NCBI RefSeq assembly: GCF_002554795.1
Contig: NZ_PDEQ01000003.1
Location: 434,001-498,000, forward strand
Length of the DNA: 64,000 bases
Direction: 5' to 3'
Source: Longibacter salinarum
Lineage (GTDB): Bacteria > Bacteroidota > Rhodothermia > Rhodothermales > Salinibacteraceae
The position numbers and the translations under genes were made by a program. The notes beneath the pieces are model-generated. The model made no database searches, was not told where the DNA came from, and worked only from the letters and a program-made list of their open reading frames with translations. Shown in pieces: positions 1 through 7,900 of the stretch. Positions within the stretch are counted from its first letter, which is position 1, and every line of letters starts with the position of its first letter.

Positions 1-923
1 ATCGGGGCCACGTCGTTCAGCGCGCTAAAGTCGAGCGTATCCTCCGAGTCGTCCGCGGAGCCCGATGGCCAGCCCTGGATCGATTTTCGACCCATGATCA
101 GTTGCATGGGGGATATCTCGATCGGATCTGCCGTTGCGGCGACCACCATCAGTTTGCCGTCGCGCGCGAGTCCGTCAGCAACGTCTGTAATCGCCTGCGA
201 GCTGGGCGCCGTGGCGAGAATGACATCGGCTCCCCCGAGGGCCTGAAGCTGCTCGGCCGTGTCTCCACTCGTCGTGTCGATGAAGTGGTGGGCACCGAGT
301 TTGTGCGCGAGATCTTTCTTGTCGGTGCCGCGCGACAGGGCGATGACTTCGCAGCCAAAGCTCGCGGCATACTGGATTCCCAGGTGCCCGAGTCCACCAA
401 CGCCCTGAACGGCCACCCGTGCGCCGGGTGTGAGACCGCTGTTGCGGAGTGCGTTGAAGGTCGTAATGCCCGCACACAGGAGGGGGGCCGCCTCATCGAA
501 GTTCAAATCGTCGGGCATGCGTGCGACAGCTTCCGCCGGGGCACACATGTACTCGGCATAGCCGCCGTCGAACGAGATGCCTGTGACTTTTCCATTCTGG
601 CAGTTAACGAAGTCACCATCGCGGCATGCCGGACAGGTGAAGTCATGGCCACCGTGCCAGCCGACGCCGACGCGGTCACCTTCCGCCCACATCTCGACAC
701 CGTCGCCGACGGCATCGACAATGCCGGTCACTTCGTGGCCCGGAACGCGAGGATACTCCAGTCCGGGAAACGTGCCCTCCTTCACGAAGGCGTCACTGTG
801 ACAGATGCCGCATGCCTTCACGTTGATGCGTACCTCGCCGGGACCGGGCTCGGGTACGTCGAGCTCGACAACCTGAAGATCACCACCGGCTTCTTGAACC
901 TGTACCGCTTTCATTTTGGCCAT
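1..923 (-). CDS. Zinc-dependent alcohol dehydrogenase (partial, C-terminus outside window)
   Basis: A medium-chain zinc alcohol dehydrogenase that would oxidise alcohols or reduce aldehydes with NAD(P) in the cytoplasm. The start is ATG at 923 (protein begins MAKMKAVQV) and the gene runs off the left edge after about 307 residues. Visible family marks are the catalytic-zinc segment CGICHSD, the PGHE segment, the structural-zinc loop GGHDFTCPACRDGDF and a Rossmann GVGGLGHLG. The first of the four usual structural-zinc cysteines is Asp here, a variant I recall from a subset of the family (GGHDGTC type). It is divergent from the RiPP-like cassette and may be unrelated to it. Substrate unknown. 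Confidence 0.9.
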   Translation of the reverse strand, partial: MAKMKAVQVQEAGGDLQVVELDVPEPGPGEVRINVKACGICHSDAFVKEGTFPGLEYPRVPGHEVTGIVDAVGDGVEMWAEGDRVGVGWHGGHDFTCPACRDGDFVNCQNGKVTGISFDGGYAEYMCAPAEAVARMPDDLNFDEAAPLLCAGITTFNALRNSGLTPGARVAVQGVGGLGHLGIQYAASFGCEVIALSRGTDKKDLAHKLGAHHFIDTTSGDTAEQLQALGGADVILATAPSSQAITDVADGLARDGKLMVVAATADPIEISPMQLIMGRKSIQGWPSGSADDSEDTLDFSALNDVAP

Positions 924-1056
924 AAGCTTTTACATAGATGTGCTGATGATAAACGCGGTTGTATGCGAGAACCGAGATGTGAGCGAGGCGGTCCCTTTCG
1001 TATCACTTTGTTTCGATTCGTTCAGAATCCTGTGATGGAATCCTGACGCGCTGAAG

Positions 1057-1248
1057 CTACTGCTCGGATGGGTCCAAAGGAGCATGCGCACTTTCAGGCA
1101 TAAATGGATGTTGCTTCCACCAATTCGGCGTTCCACACGTCATCTGTTTGATTCTGGTCTGGTCGCCCTGAGAGACGGGCACGTCTTCAGAGTCGCCCGA
1201 TCCCCCATTCACCGCCCCGCGTGTTTCTGCATAATATGGCGCTGTCAT
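1057..1248 (-). CDS. Small hypothetical ORF, candidate peptide precursor
   Basis: A 63-residue reading frame from ATG at 1248 to TAG at 1057, divergent from the exporter gene and overlapping its start by about 13 bases; the frame stays open upstream to 1317. The product is hydrophilic and rich in Pro, Gly, Asp and Glu, with an aromatic C-terminal half (MTCGTPNWWKQHPF). Codon and residue content look more protein-like than the opposite strand. Its position beside a lasso-like maturation cassette makes it a candidate precursor, but it does not fit lasso rules: the Gly following the Thr at -2 has no Asp or Glu at ring positions 7-9. It could equally be a chance ORF. Confidence 0.3.
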   Translation of the reverse strand: MTAPYYAETRGAVNGGSGDSEDVPVSQGDQTRIKQMTCGTPNWWKQHPFMPESAHAPLDPSEQ

Positions 1249-3206
1249 CTGCTTCCATTCGCGAAGGACTCCGCCGTCTAACGTACGTCCCGGACGCGCT
1301 TCGTCTCGTGTGGGCATCCGCCAAAGGATGGACGGCGGGATGGTCGGTTCTCCTCGTGCTACGCGGTATCATTCCTGCGGCGACCGTCTATCTAACGAAG
1401 CTGGTCGTTGATGCGGCCGATGCCGCGATCGGGCAGGGGCTCGGCTGGGAAACCGCGCAGCCGGTCGTGGTGCTGGCAGCGCTGATGGCCGCGCTCATGC
1501 TCCTGCAGGAATTGCTGGGGGGATTGACGACGTGGGTCCAGACCGCTCAGTCGGAGTCACTGACGGATTTTGTGAAGGCGAAAGTTCACGAGAAGGCCGG
1601 GTCCGTCGACCTCGCCTTTTTCGAAAGCCCGGACTACTTCGACCTGATGTCGCGGGCTAATGAGGAGGCGAGTAGCCGCACCCTCTCGCTGTTGCAGAAT
1701 ATTGGTGCGATGGTGCAGAACGGCATCACGCTGGCCGGTGTCGCCATCATCCTGATTCCATACGGCCTCTGGATTCCGATCGCTCTTCTCCTGAGCACGT
1801 TGCCTGCACTCTGGGTCGTCGTGCGCCACAAGCGGATCTACCATCAGTGGTGGAGCGACACGACGGAGGATCGGCGATGGGCGCAGTACTTCGACCGCCT
1901 ACTGACGTATCCGCAACCTGCACCTGAGGTCAGGCAGTTCGAGCTTGCACCCGCCATTCGGAGAGCGTATATCTCGCTCCGAAAAATGCTGCGCGAGAGC
2001 AAGATCCGGCTCATCGGGCGGCAGAATCTTGCCTCGTTCGGAGCTGCCACACTCGGCTTGTTTGTGACCGGCGGGGTGATGGTGTGGATGGGTGCGCGGG
2101 CTCTCTCGGGAACGGCGACACTCGGAGACCTGGCGTTGTTCTACCGCGCATTCAGCGAAGGGAGAGGGCTTCTACGATCGATGCTGGGCGGTCTTGGGAA
2201 TTTGTACGCCGACACGCTCTTCATCCATCACTTGTTTACGTTCCTCGAACTGGAGCCGACCGTCACCGAACCAGAGGAACCGGTCACCATTCCGTCTCGA
2301 GCCGCAGCCGCAAACGGTCGACCGATGTCGAGTCCGGGTATCACGTTCGAGAACGTGACCTTTCGCTATCCGGCCAGCGAAGAAAATGCGCTCGACGGTT
2401 TCGACCTGCGCATTGAGGCGGGGCAGACGGTGGCTATCGTGGGCCCGAATGGCGCTGGTAAGAGCACACTCACGAAGCTCCTCTGCCGGTTCTACGATCC
2501 GCAGGAGGGGAGCGTCCGGGTCGATGGAGTCGATCTTCGCGACATGTCGCTGGAGTCGTTGCGCCGGATGATCACGGTGATGTTCCAGCACCCGATTCAC
2601 TTCATCGCGACGGGCGTCGACAACATCCGGATGGGCGACGTCCGACAAGAGCCAGATCGACAGGATCTTGAGGCAGCAGCGCGTGCCGGCGGCGCACACG
2701 ACATTCTCAAGCGACTGCCCGAGGGCTATCAGACGCTACTCGGCAAACAGTTTCGCGGTGGGGTCGAGCTAAGTGGCGGGCAGTGGCAACGCGTTACCCT
2801 CGCCCGTGCGTTCTTCCGCCAAGCGCCCATCGTTGTGCTTGACGAGCCGACAAGCTTCATGGACTCGTGGGCCGAGACCAAATGGCTCAACCGATTCTGC
2901 ACGCTCGTTCAGGATCGTACAGCCATCATCGTCACGCACCGCTTCACGACGGCGATGAAAGCCGATGTCATTCACGTCGTAGACAACGGACGGGTCATCG
3001 AGTCTGGATCGCACGAAGAGTTGTTGGAGCAAGATGGTATCTATGCGGAATCCTGGCGTGCTCAGACAGCGACGTCGCGCCATCAGGTGACGCATGAACC
3101 GTCGGGAGACGGCGCGTCCACCATGCACGCCGATCCGATGGCTTCAGAGTCCGAACCTGCATCCACATCCCCTACTGTAGACGGCTCTTTTTCGTCAGCT
3201 ACGTGA
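1236..3206 (+). CDS. ABC transporter, fused permease and ATPase (exporter)
   Basis: A 656-residue half-transporter of the exporter class, expected to form a homodimer in the inner membrane. The N-terminal half (about 1-310) is a six-helix transmembrane domain. The ATPase domain follows a short linker and carries Walker A (GPNGAGKST, about residue 402), the signature LSGGQ near 512, the Walker B/D-loop VLDEPTS and the switch His in VTHR. It has no C39 peptidase domain, as is normal for lasso-peptide D-type exporters. ATG at 1236 is preferred to the in-frame GTG at 1221. It is the first gene of a tight operon with a nucleotidyltransferase, a B2-type protease and a PqqD-like protein, which suggests export of a modified peptide. 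Confidence 0.9.
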   Translation: MALSSASIREGLRRLTYVPDALRLVWASAKGWTAGWSVLLVLRGIIPAATVYLTKLVVDAADAAIGQGLGWETAQPVVVLAALMAALMLLQELLGGLTTWVQTAQSESLTDFVKAKVHEKAGSVDLAFFESPDYFDLMSRANEEASSRTLSLLQNIGAMVQNGITLAGVAIILIPYGLWIPIALLLSTLPALWVVVRHKRIYHQWWSDTTEDRRWAQYFDRLLTYPQPAPEVRQFELAPAIRRAYISLRKMLRESKIRLIGRQNLASFGAATLGLFVTGGVMVWMGARALSGTATLGDLALFYRAFSEGRGLLRSMLGGLGNLYADTLFIHHLFTFLELEPTVTEPEEPVTIPSRAAAANGRPMSSPGITFENVTFRYPASEENALDGFDLRIEAGQTVAIVGPNGAGKSTLTKLLCRFYDPQEGSVRVDGVDLRDMSLESLRRMITVMFQHPIHFIATGVDNIRMGDVRQEPDRQDLEAAARAGGAHDILKRLPEGYQTLLGKQFRGGVELSGGQWQRVTLARAFFRQAPIVVLDEPTSFMDSWAETKWLNRFCTLVQDRTAIIVTHRFTTAMKADVIHVVDNGRVIESGSHEELLEQDGIYAESWRAQTATSRHQVTHEPSGDGASTMHADPMASESEPASTSPTVDGSFSSAT

Positions 3207-3210
3207 TGTG

Positions 3211-4539
3211 ATGACGACACTTGTTATTACACATTCTTTTTCTCGTCCCGAAGCTCGGCTCATCCAGCTGTGTACGCGGACACAGATGACCTCGGACATT
3301 GAGCGAGAGGTTCAGGACATCGTGTCATCCTCTCTCGATTGGATGTGGCTTGCACGGTTCGCCCGACGTCACGGAGTGGCCGCGTTGCTCGTTCATCATC
3401 TTCATCGCCTGGAACTGGGTGGACACATCCCGGATCAGGTTCGGGACATGTTGTGGTCGTATGGAAAAGCGGTGCTGACGCATAACGTACAGGCGATGGG
3501 GGAGTTGATACGCGTGATTGAGGCTTTCGACGCGGAAGGGATTGACGCAATGCCGATCAAGGGACCCGTTCTGGCGAATCGGTACTATGGGAATCTCGCA
3601 TTCCGCAGGTTCGTCGACCTGGACATCGTTGTGCGGGAAGAACGGGTCCACGATGCTCTCGACGTGCTCGACCGAATGGGATACGAATTGGGCTATGAGC
3701 GCACGCCGGACGAACTTGAAAGCGCCATTCGCGGTCAACTCGGGATTGAGATGGTGGAGCGTGAGCGTCGAATGGTCGTGGAGGTTCATTGGGCGCTCTT
3801 AAACCGAACCTACAACATCCCGCTCGATCCGCCATCCGTTTGGGGACGGGTGCGACACCTCGCACTCGGAGACAAAACCGTAGCTGCGCTTTCGACCGAA
3901 GACCTATTGCTCTACCTCTGCGCGCATGGCACGAAGCATCACTGGGCCGGGTTGAAATGGGCATGTGACGTCGCGGAGGTGCTGCGTTCGGCAGATATCG
4001 ACTGGGACGCACTCAATCGGCTGGCTCAAGAGCATCATTGCACCCGGATTTTACATCTTGGTCTTGCGCTCGCCTACCGATGGCTCGACGCTCCAGTACC
4101 GGAGCGGGTAATCGAGGCGGTGCGTGATGACAGCGGCATCAATCGGCTCATTCGCCAGATTGAAGATGGATGGCTGTGGACGGATCAGCCGCTTGAGCCG
4201 GAGGCCAGTCCACGAAAAGTCGCGTTCACGCTTGGGACGCGTACGCGCGTCAGGGACAACGCACGCTTCTTCTGGCACAACGTCGGCCTAATGGTCGGTC
4301 CGAACAAGAAGGATCGCGCCGTTGTGGACCTGCCGGGGTGGCTGGCGTGGGCCTACGTCGTCATCCGTCCATTTCGTGTGATCACGGATTGGCTAGAGGC
4401 AGATTCTGGGGAAGAGACGACCATCCGGAATGAATACGTGGACAAGCCCATCGACCGCCGGCCGGCCGCCCCCAGCAGTGAAAATGAGCAGTCTCGGGGA
4501 TCGTCCTCGACCATACTCGTCGAAGAGGCCGCCTCATGA
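3211..4539 (+). CDS. Nucleotidyltransferase family protein (PF14907 type, RiPP-associated)
   Basis: A 442-residue protein resembling the uncharacterised nucleotidyltransferase family often encoded beside lasso-peptide B1/B2 genes. Recognisable pieces are the N-terminal helical part (DWMWLARFARRHGVAALL), the KGP segment near residue 117, and the nucleotidyltransferase-like RRFVDLDI with two aspartates that would bind metal, followed by EVHWALLNR. The start lies 4 bases after the exporter stop (GTG 3208 or ATG 3211), and the 3' end overlaps the next gene by ATGA. Its activity is unknown; in such clusters it may nucleotidylate or phosphorylate a peptide, which is inference. The C-terminal 60 residues are polar and probably disordered. 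Confidence 0.8.
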   Translation: MTTLVITHSFSRPEARLIQLCTRTQMTSDIEREVQDIVSSSLDWMWLARFARRHGVAALLVHHLHRLELGGHIPDQVRDMLWSYGKAVLTHNVQAMGELIRVIEAFDAEGIDAMPIKGPVLANRYYGNLAFRRFVDLDIVVREERVHDALDVLDRMGYELGYERTPDELESAIRGQLGIEMVERERRMVVEVHWALLNRTYNIPLDPPSVWGRVRHLALGDKTVAALSTEDLLLYLCAHGTKHHWAGLKWACDVAEVLRSADIDWDALNRLAQEHHCTRILHLGLALAYRWLDAPVPERVIEAVRDDSGINRLIRQIEDGWLWTDQPLEPEASPRKVAFTLGTRTRVRDNARFFWHNVGLMVGPNKKDRAVVDLPGWLAWAYVVIRPFRVITDWLEADSGEETTIRNEYVDKPIDRRPAAPSSENEQSRGSSSTILVEEAAS

Positions 4540-4997
4540 CACGACTTATTTCGACATCACGACTTCGTCGACTGGTCTCCCGTTTTCGGCGACGGTCCTG
4601 GGCAGAGAGAATGGCCCTCGCCGAGGCATTCGTGGTTGTGCCGGCGGCGTGGGCGGCGCTACGACTCGTGTCCTTTCGCCGGCTTCTCCGTACGACACGT
4701 CCGCCAGACGGTCACGTGCAGTGGACTGCGCAACACCAGCGAGTATGCTGGGCCGTTCAGGCCGTCGCGAAACGATGGTTTCCATCTCGGCCCTGTCTCG
4801 TTCAGGCGCTTGCTGCCCTGTGGTTGTTGCGACCGCGGGGTGTCCGGCCGGACCTTTTTCTTGGCGTTGTACGCGAAGATGGGTTGTTTCGGGCACATGC
4901 CTGGCTCGAAGTCGACGGTGACGTTGTCCTCGGTGGACGGCGGTCGCCGGACGTATTCCAGCCGTTTCCTCCTCTCGTTCACTCCCCTTACGTGTAA
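4536..4997 (+). CDS. Lasso-peptide biosynthesis B2-type protein (transglutaminase-like leader protease)
   Basis: A 153-residue protein of the size and pattern of lasso-peptide B2 proteases, which cut the leader from the precursor. The expected catalytic Cys is C87 in RPCLVQALA and the His is H121 in RAHAWLEV, followed by acidic residues at 125-128 that would complete the triad. The basic N-terminus (RRLVSRFRRR) is common in the family. It overlaps the upstream nucleotidyltransferase by 4 bases (ATGA) and is followed after 8 bases by the PqqD-like gene, so B2 and its recognition partner are translationally linked. No asparagine-synthetase-type cyclase, the usual third enzyme, is encoded nearby. 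Confidence 0.85.
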   Translation: MTRLISTSRLRRLVSRFRRRSWAERMALAEAFVVVPAAWAALRLVSFRRLLRTTRPPDGHVQWTAQHQRVCWAVQAVAKRWFPSRPCLVQALAALWLLRPRGVRPDLFLGVVREDGLFRAHAWLEVDGDVVLGGRRSPDVFQPFPPLVHSPYV

Positions 4998-5005
4998 CTC
5001 CACCT

Positions 5006-5314
5006 ATGTCTTCGAACCCCATGACGACTCAGAGCCCGAACCTGAATACGTGTCTCAAGGCTGACAGCCAACACGTTTCGTCTGATCTAGCTGGCGAGCA
5101 GGTCATCCTCAACCTCGACAACGGCGTGTACTACAGCCTGAACGAGGTCGGTAGCCAAGTCTGGTCGCTACTGAAGCAGCCACGTACGCTCCATGAAGTT
5201 GTGGACGACATCGCAGGCGATTATCCGGTCCCGCGCGACCGGATCGAAGCGGACGTCGTCACGCTTGCTGGAGATCTGCTTGAGGCCGGACTTGTCTCTG
5301 TCATCGAGGATTAG
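5006..5314 (+). CDS. PqqD family peptide recognition protein (lasso B1-like RRE)
   Basis: A 102-residue PqqD-fold protein. The segment VILNLDNGVYYSLNEVGSQVWSLL is the classical RRE strand-turn-helix, followed by the helical second half that ends DLLEAGLVS. In lasso and other RiPP pathways such proteins hold the leader peptide and deliver it to the protease or other enzyme. It is the last gene of the exporter-nucleotidyltransferase-B2 operon, directly behind B2, as expected for a B1 partner. ATG at 5021 is an alternative start. Confidence 0.88.
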   Translation: MSSNPMTTQSPNLNTCLKADSQHVSSDLAGEQVILNLDNGVYYSLNEVGSQVWSLLKQPRTLHEVVDDIAGDYPVPRDRIEADVVTLAGDLLEAGLVSVIED

Positions 5315-5323
5315 GAGCTGGCG

Positions 5324-5437
5324 GTGCACATCGCTTCGCTCCGTTCTTTCCGCTCCGTGTTGCGGGGCGAAGGCAGTGAGCGGCTGTTGGCGTGGTGTGC
5401 CGTCCCGACGCGTGTGATGCGCGCCGGGGATCCGTGA
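5324..5437 (+). CDS. Very small ORF after the PqqD-like gene
   Basis: A GTG-started frame of 37 codons with an AGGAG six bases upstream, beginning 9 bases after the PqqD-like stop and ending TGA at 5437. The product is basic (begins MHIASLRSFR, ends RAGDP) and contains one Cys. The well-placed ribosome site and operon position are the only arguments for it. I see no leader motif or core typical of a lasso precursor, so it may not be translated. Confidence 0.2.
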   Translation: MHIASLRSFRSVLRGEGSERLLAWCAVPTRVMRAGDP

Positions 5438-5467
5438 GGGTGTTCGTACCCTTCGGATGTCCGTAAA

Positions 5468-5511
5468 AAGCCGGTCGGCCGCCATCGTGAAGATGTGCAG
5501 CCGACCGGCTT
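5468..5511. terminator. Hairpin between convergent PqqD-like and HNH genes
   Basis: Perfect 12-base inverted repeat (AAGCCGGTCGGC at 5468-5479 and its complement at 5500-5511) with a 20-base loop. It lies between the ends of two convergent genes and probably terminates transcription from both sides, although neither flank has a long T-run. Confidence 0.6.
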
Positions 5512-5550
5512 CAATGTGTGGTGAAAGCGAACGAAGCGAGGTGGGTGAGG

Positions 5551-6051
5551 TCAGGAAAGAAAGAGGTATGGCTTCCAGGTATCGTCCACACTCCCGACGA
5601 AGTCACGGATGAACATGACGTAGCTCGGGCGGAAAGGGTCTCGATCGAGTTCCATGCCGACCTCTTCCGGCGTACGGTCTCCCTTTGCGTTATTACAGGA
5701 GACGCAGGCCGTGACGAGGTTCTCCCACGTGTCGCGCCCACCGCGAGATTTCGGCAGGACGTGATCAATCGTGAGGTCGTCCCGAGAGCCGCAATATTGA
5801 CAGGTACTACGGTCGCGCTTGATAATATTCTTGCGCGACAGCATCACACGCTTGTACGGCACACTCGCGTACTGCTTCAACCGGACGATGCTCGGCGAAG
5901 GATAGCGAAGGTTCGGCGACCGGATGTATTGATCCGGTACGGCCTCCACAAGGTGGACTTTCTGGAGGTGCATAAGGATGACGGCTCGCTGAACGCTACA
6001 TACCGTCAGCGCACTGTAATCCTGATTGAGAACGAGTACGTGACCGGTCAT
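5551..6051 (-). CDS. HNH endonuclease family protein
   Basis: A 166-residue HNH nuclease of the common free-standing bacterial type. The N-terminus VLVLNQDYSALTVCSVQRAV and the C-terminal zinc/HNH core (CQYCGSRDDLTIDHVLP, then NLVTACVSCNNAKGDRTPEE) are typical. The two CxxC pairs bind structural zinc and DHVLP carries the catalytic His. I chose ATG at 6051 because family homology begins at MTGHVLVLN and a GGGGG stretch precedes it; an upstream in-frame ATG at 6141 would add 30 atypical residues. It is a single gene, convergent with the RiPP-like cassette. Biological target unknown. Confidence 0.88.
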   Translation of the reverse strand: MTGHVLVLNQDYSALTVCSVQRAVILMHLQKVHLVEAVPDQYIRSPNLRYPSPSIVRLKQYASVPYKRVMLSRKNIIKRDRSTCQYCGSRDDLTIDHVLPKSRGGRDTWENLVTACVSCNNAKGDRTPEEVGMELDRDPFRPSYVMFIRDFVGSVDDTWKPYLFLS

Positions 6052-6141
6052 ACGGGGTGACCCCCTGCCGACCTCGTAGGACGACGATTCGAACGAGGGA
6101 GGAACGGCGTCGGGGCGCGTCGCGGTCGCGTAACGTTGCAT

Positions 6142-6539
6142 AGGCTAGTTGTTCTGAAGGAGAATTCCTCTCCCCGAAATCGGGGGATTGTGAGATGTCA
6201 ACGAGTACAAAGCGGCAGGAAACCGTCAAGGATCATTCCGGATGGGCCTGCCATCAGCTATCTCGCATATCTAAACTTTCACCTTTTGTTTCCAAAATCT
6301 CCGTGGCACAGGCCTCCTGCGCTCTTAATCACAGTTGTATAACAGTACAAAGAGGGTGCCACGTCAGAGATTATCTGCTGAGGACGCTCATCCATCCACC
6401 ACAAGAAGCTCATCCAAAAGACGATGAGTCTAATGAGCGATGAGCAAGGATGGGGGTCCTTTGGTTTGTATCTTTTAGTCGGTTTGTCGTGTGCATCTGC
6501 GACGCCCCCACGGTTTGTTGATCGCCCCTGCTAGGAGCA
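6142..6539. other. Intergenic region, promoter-bearing
   Basis: A 398-base spacer between the divergent HNH gene and the secreted protein at 6540. It contains a small G/C hairpin at 6172-6185 (CCCCG-AAAT-CGGGG). T-rich segments near 6460-6490, including TTTG and TATCTTTTAG, resemble Bacteroidota-type promoter elements. No gene is supported. Confidence 0.4.
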
Positions 6540-7139
6540 ATGGCTCTTCCGTCACATCTTGCCATCATGCCGTTGAACTGGCGTCTGCACTCGGTCGCCT
6601 GGGCTGGGATTTTATTTGTCAGCAGTCTCGTTGGCGGTGGCATGACCTCTGGATCTGCGATTGCACAGGCGGGCGATCGTACATGGGTCGACACAACGGA
6701 GGGTACGGATGTCGCTCCCTATGCAAAAATTTGTGCGTCACGCACAGGCACCGACGCGACCATCATTTTTCCCGACACGGCCCGCGTCGTTGTTGACGGT
6801 GCACCGATCGAGCCAGGGGACCAGATTGCTGTTTTTACAAGCGAAGACCGCTGTGCGGGATACGTCACTTGGTCTGGATCATCCGTTGCTCTCGCAGTCT
6901 GGGCTGATGATCCGATGACGGAGGAGGTCGAAGGGATGAGGGCGGGGGAGAAGATGCGTTTTCGCATTCGCACAAAGGCCTCCCGGGTCAAAGGTGGGGA
7001 TGACAACCGGAGGTTTGCTATTGCGCTCTCGGATGCGAAACCGTACCTAACATCCACGGAGACCTTCGTGCCAAACGGCATTTATGTCGTGAGAGAACTG
7101 AAATTCGGCCGGTTGGAGCATGCAGAAGCGGGCGACTGA
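6540..7139 (+). CDS. Secreted hypothetical protein with a Rhodothermia-type beta domain
   Basis: A 199-residue protein with an N-terminal signal peptide (hydrophobic WAGILFVSSLVGGG, likely cleavage after AIAQA). The mature part contains a beta-rich segment with VVVDGAPIEPGDQIAVF, CAGYVTW and LAVWADDP. I associate this pattern with a repeated domain of Bacteroidota secreted and type IX cargo proteins. No catalytic motif is visible and no type IX C-terminal sorting domain follows. AGGAG lies only 2 bases before the ATG at 6540, so the later ATG (MPLNWRL) could be the true start. It precedes an integral-membrane protein by 14 bases and is probably co-transcribed. Confidence 0.7.
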   Translation: MALPSHLAIMPLNWRLHSVAWAGILFVSSLVGGGMTSGSAIAQAGDRTWVDTTEGTDVAPYAKICASRTGTDATIIFPDTARVVVDGAPIEPGDQIAVFTSEDRCAGYVTWSGSSVALAVWADDPMTEEVEGMRAGEKMRFRIRTKASRVKGGDDNRRFAIALSDAKPYLTSTETFVPNGIYVVRELKFGRLEHAEAGD

Positions 7140-7153
7140 TCCACCTGTACTCG

Positions 7154-7756
7154 GTGGCTTCACGCCAAATCATCGGGGAGCGGCAGATCCTTGGCGCCAC
7201 GCTTCCGTTTACGGTTTCAAATACCCTCTCGCCAAACCGTTTGCGTCCCGTGACTCGCCTCGTTGCTCGCGGTGCCTGGATCGTTCCGCTCTTCTTCTTT
7301 GTTATCGCCCTTCATCAATCAAAGACGGCTGTCGACCTCCAAGCGACGCTTGAACGTGGCACGCCGGCTACGGCTGAAGTTCTGGAGGTGCATGAAGAGA
7401 ATCGCGTCGATGTTACCTACGACTGGATCTCAATCCGCGTCCCGCTAGACGACGGGCGTGTGATTACGAAAGAGGAACTCGCACTTCCCCACTCTCTGAT
7501 TCCGCTCGTCGCGGATAAGGAAACCATTGATGTCCGGGTCAACCCCGGCGCGAACCAGGAGGTGGTGATCACATCTATCGTTAACACGCAGTGGCGAATT
7601 GCCGCCATGAACGCAGGCATCGCATTCGTGGCAGCCCTGTTGTTCGGTGGAGGCGTATGGTACTGGAATCGCAGTCTAAAAGAGGAAGGGGATCCAGCGG
7701 AGCGAGGTGTCGAAGAACCGGATCCGGACCACCCCGCGCGACAGGTGGCTCGGTGA
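7154..7756 (+). CDS. DUF3592-like membrane protein
   Basis: A 200-residue protein starting at GTG 7154 (or GTG 7250). It has a transmembrane helix near residues 40-55 (WIVPLFFFVIAL), a soluble beta domain beginning GTPATAEVLEVHEENRVDVTY, and a second helix near 150-172 (AGIAFVAALLFGGGVWYW) followed by an acidic tail. Two helices flanking a small periplasmic beta domain is the DUF3592 layout. Function unknown. It sits 14 bases after the secreted protein gene and is followed by a strong hairpin. Confidence 0.65.
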   Translation: MASRQIIGERQILGATLPFTVSNTLSPNRLRPVTRLVARGAWIVPLFFFVIALHQSKTAVDLQATLERGTPATAEVLEVHEENRVDVTYDWISIRVPLDDGRVITKEELALPHSLIPLVADKETIDVRVNPGANQEVVITSIVNTQWRIAAMNAGIAFVAALLFGGGVWYWNRSLKEEGDPAERGVEEPDPDHPARQVAR

Positions 7757-7815
7757 TCATCTGCACGCGCTATCGACGCCGACGAGTACGGCTCAAGCAT
7801 CGTATTGCGAACAGA

Positions 7816-7850
7816 ATGCCCCGCCCCTCAAATGAGAGGGGGCGGGGCAT
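7816..7850. terminator. Bidirectional GC-rich terminator hairpin
   Basis: ATGCCCCGCCCCTC at 7816-7829 pairs with its complement at 7836-7850 (one extra G bulged) across a 6-base loop. It separates the convergent DUF3592-like and M56-TonB genes. Confidence 0.75.
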
Positions 7851-7900
7851 CTAACGTTAAATGCACGTGCTTGAACGAGCGTCAGGGTTGACGGCGAACA

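Noticed and set aside
102-1046. Plus-strand 314-codon frame over the alcohol dehydrogenase
   Set aside because: It lies opposite a well-supported dehydrogenase with catalytic and zinc motifs, so it is a shadow frame.
3286-4539. Later start (ATG 3286) for the nucleotidyltransferase
   Set aside because: The upstream 25 residues resemble the family's usual N-terminus, and the start at 3208-3211 is tightly coupled to the exporter stop.
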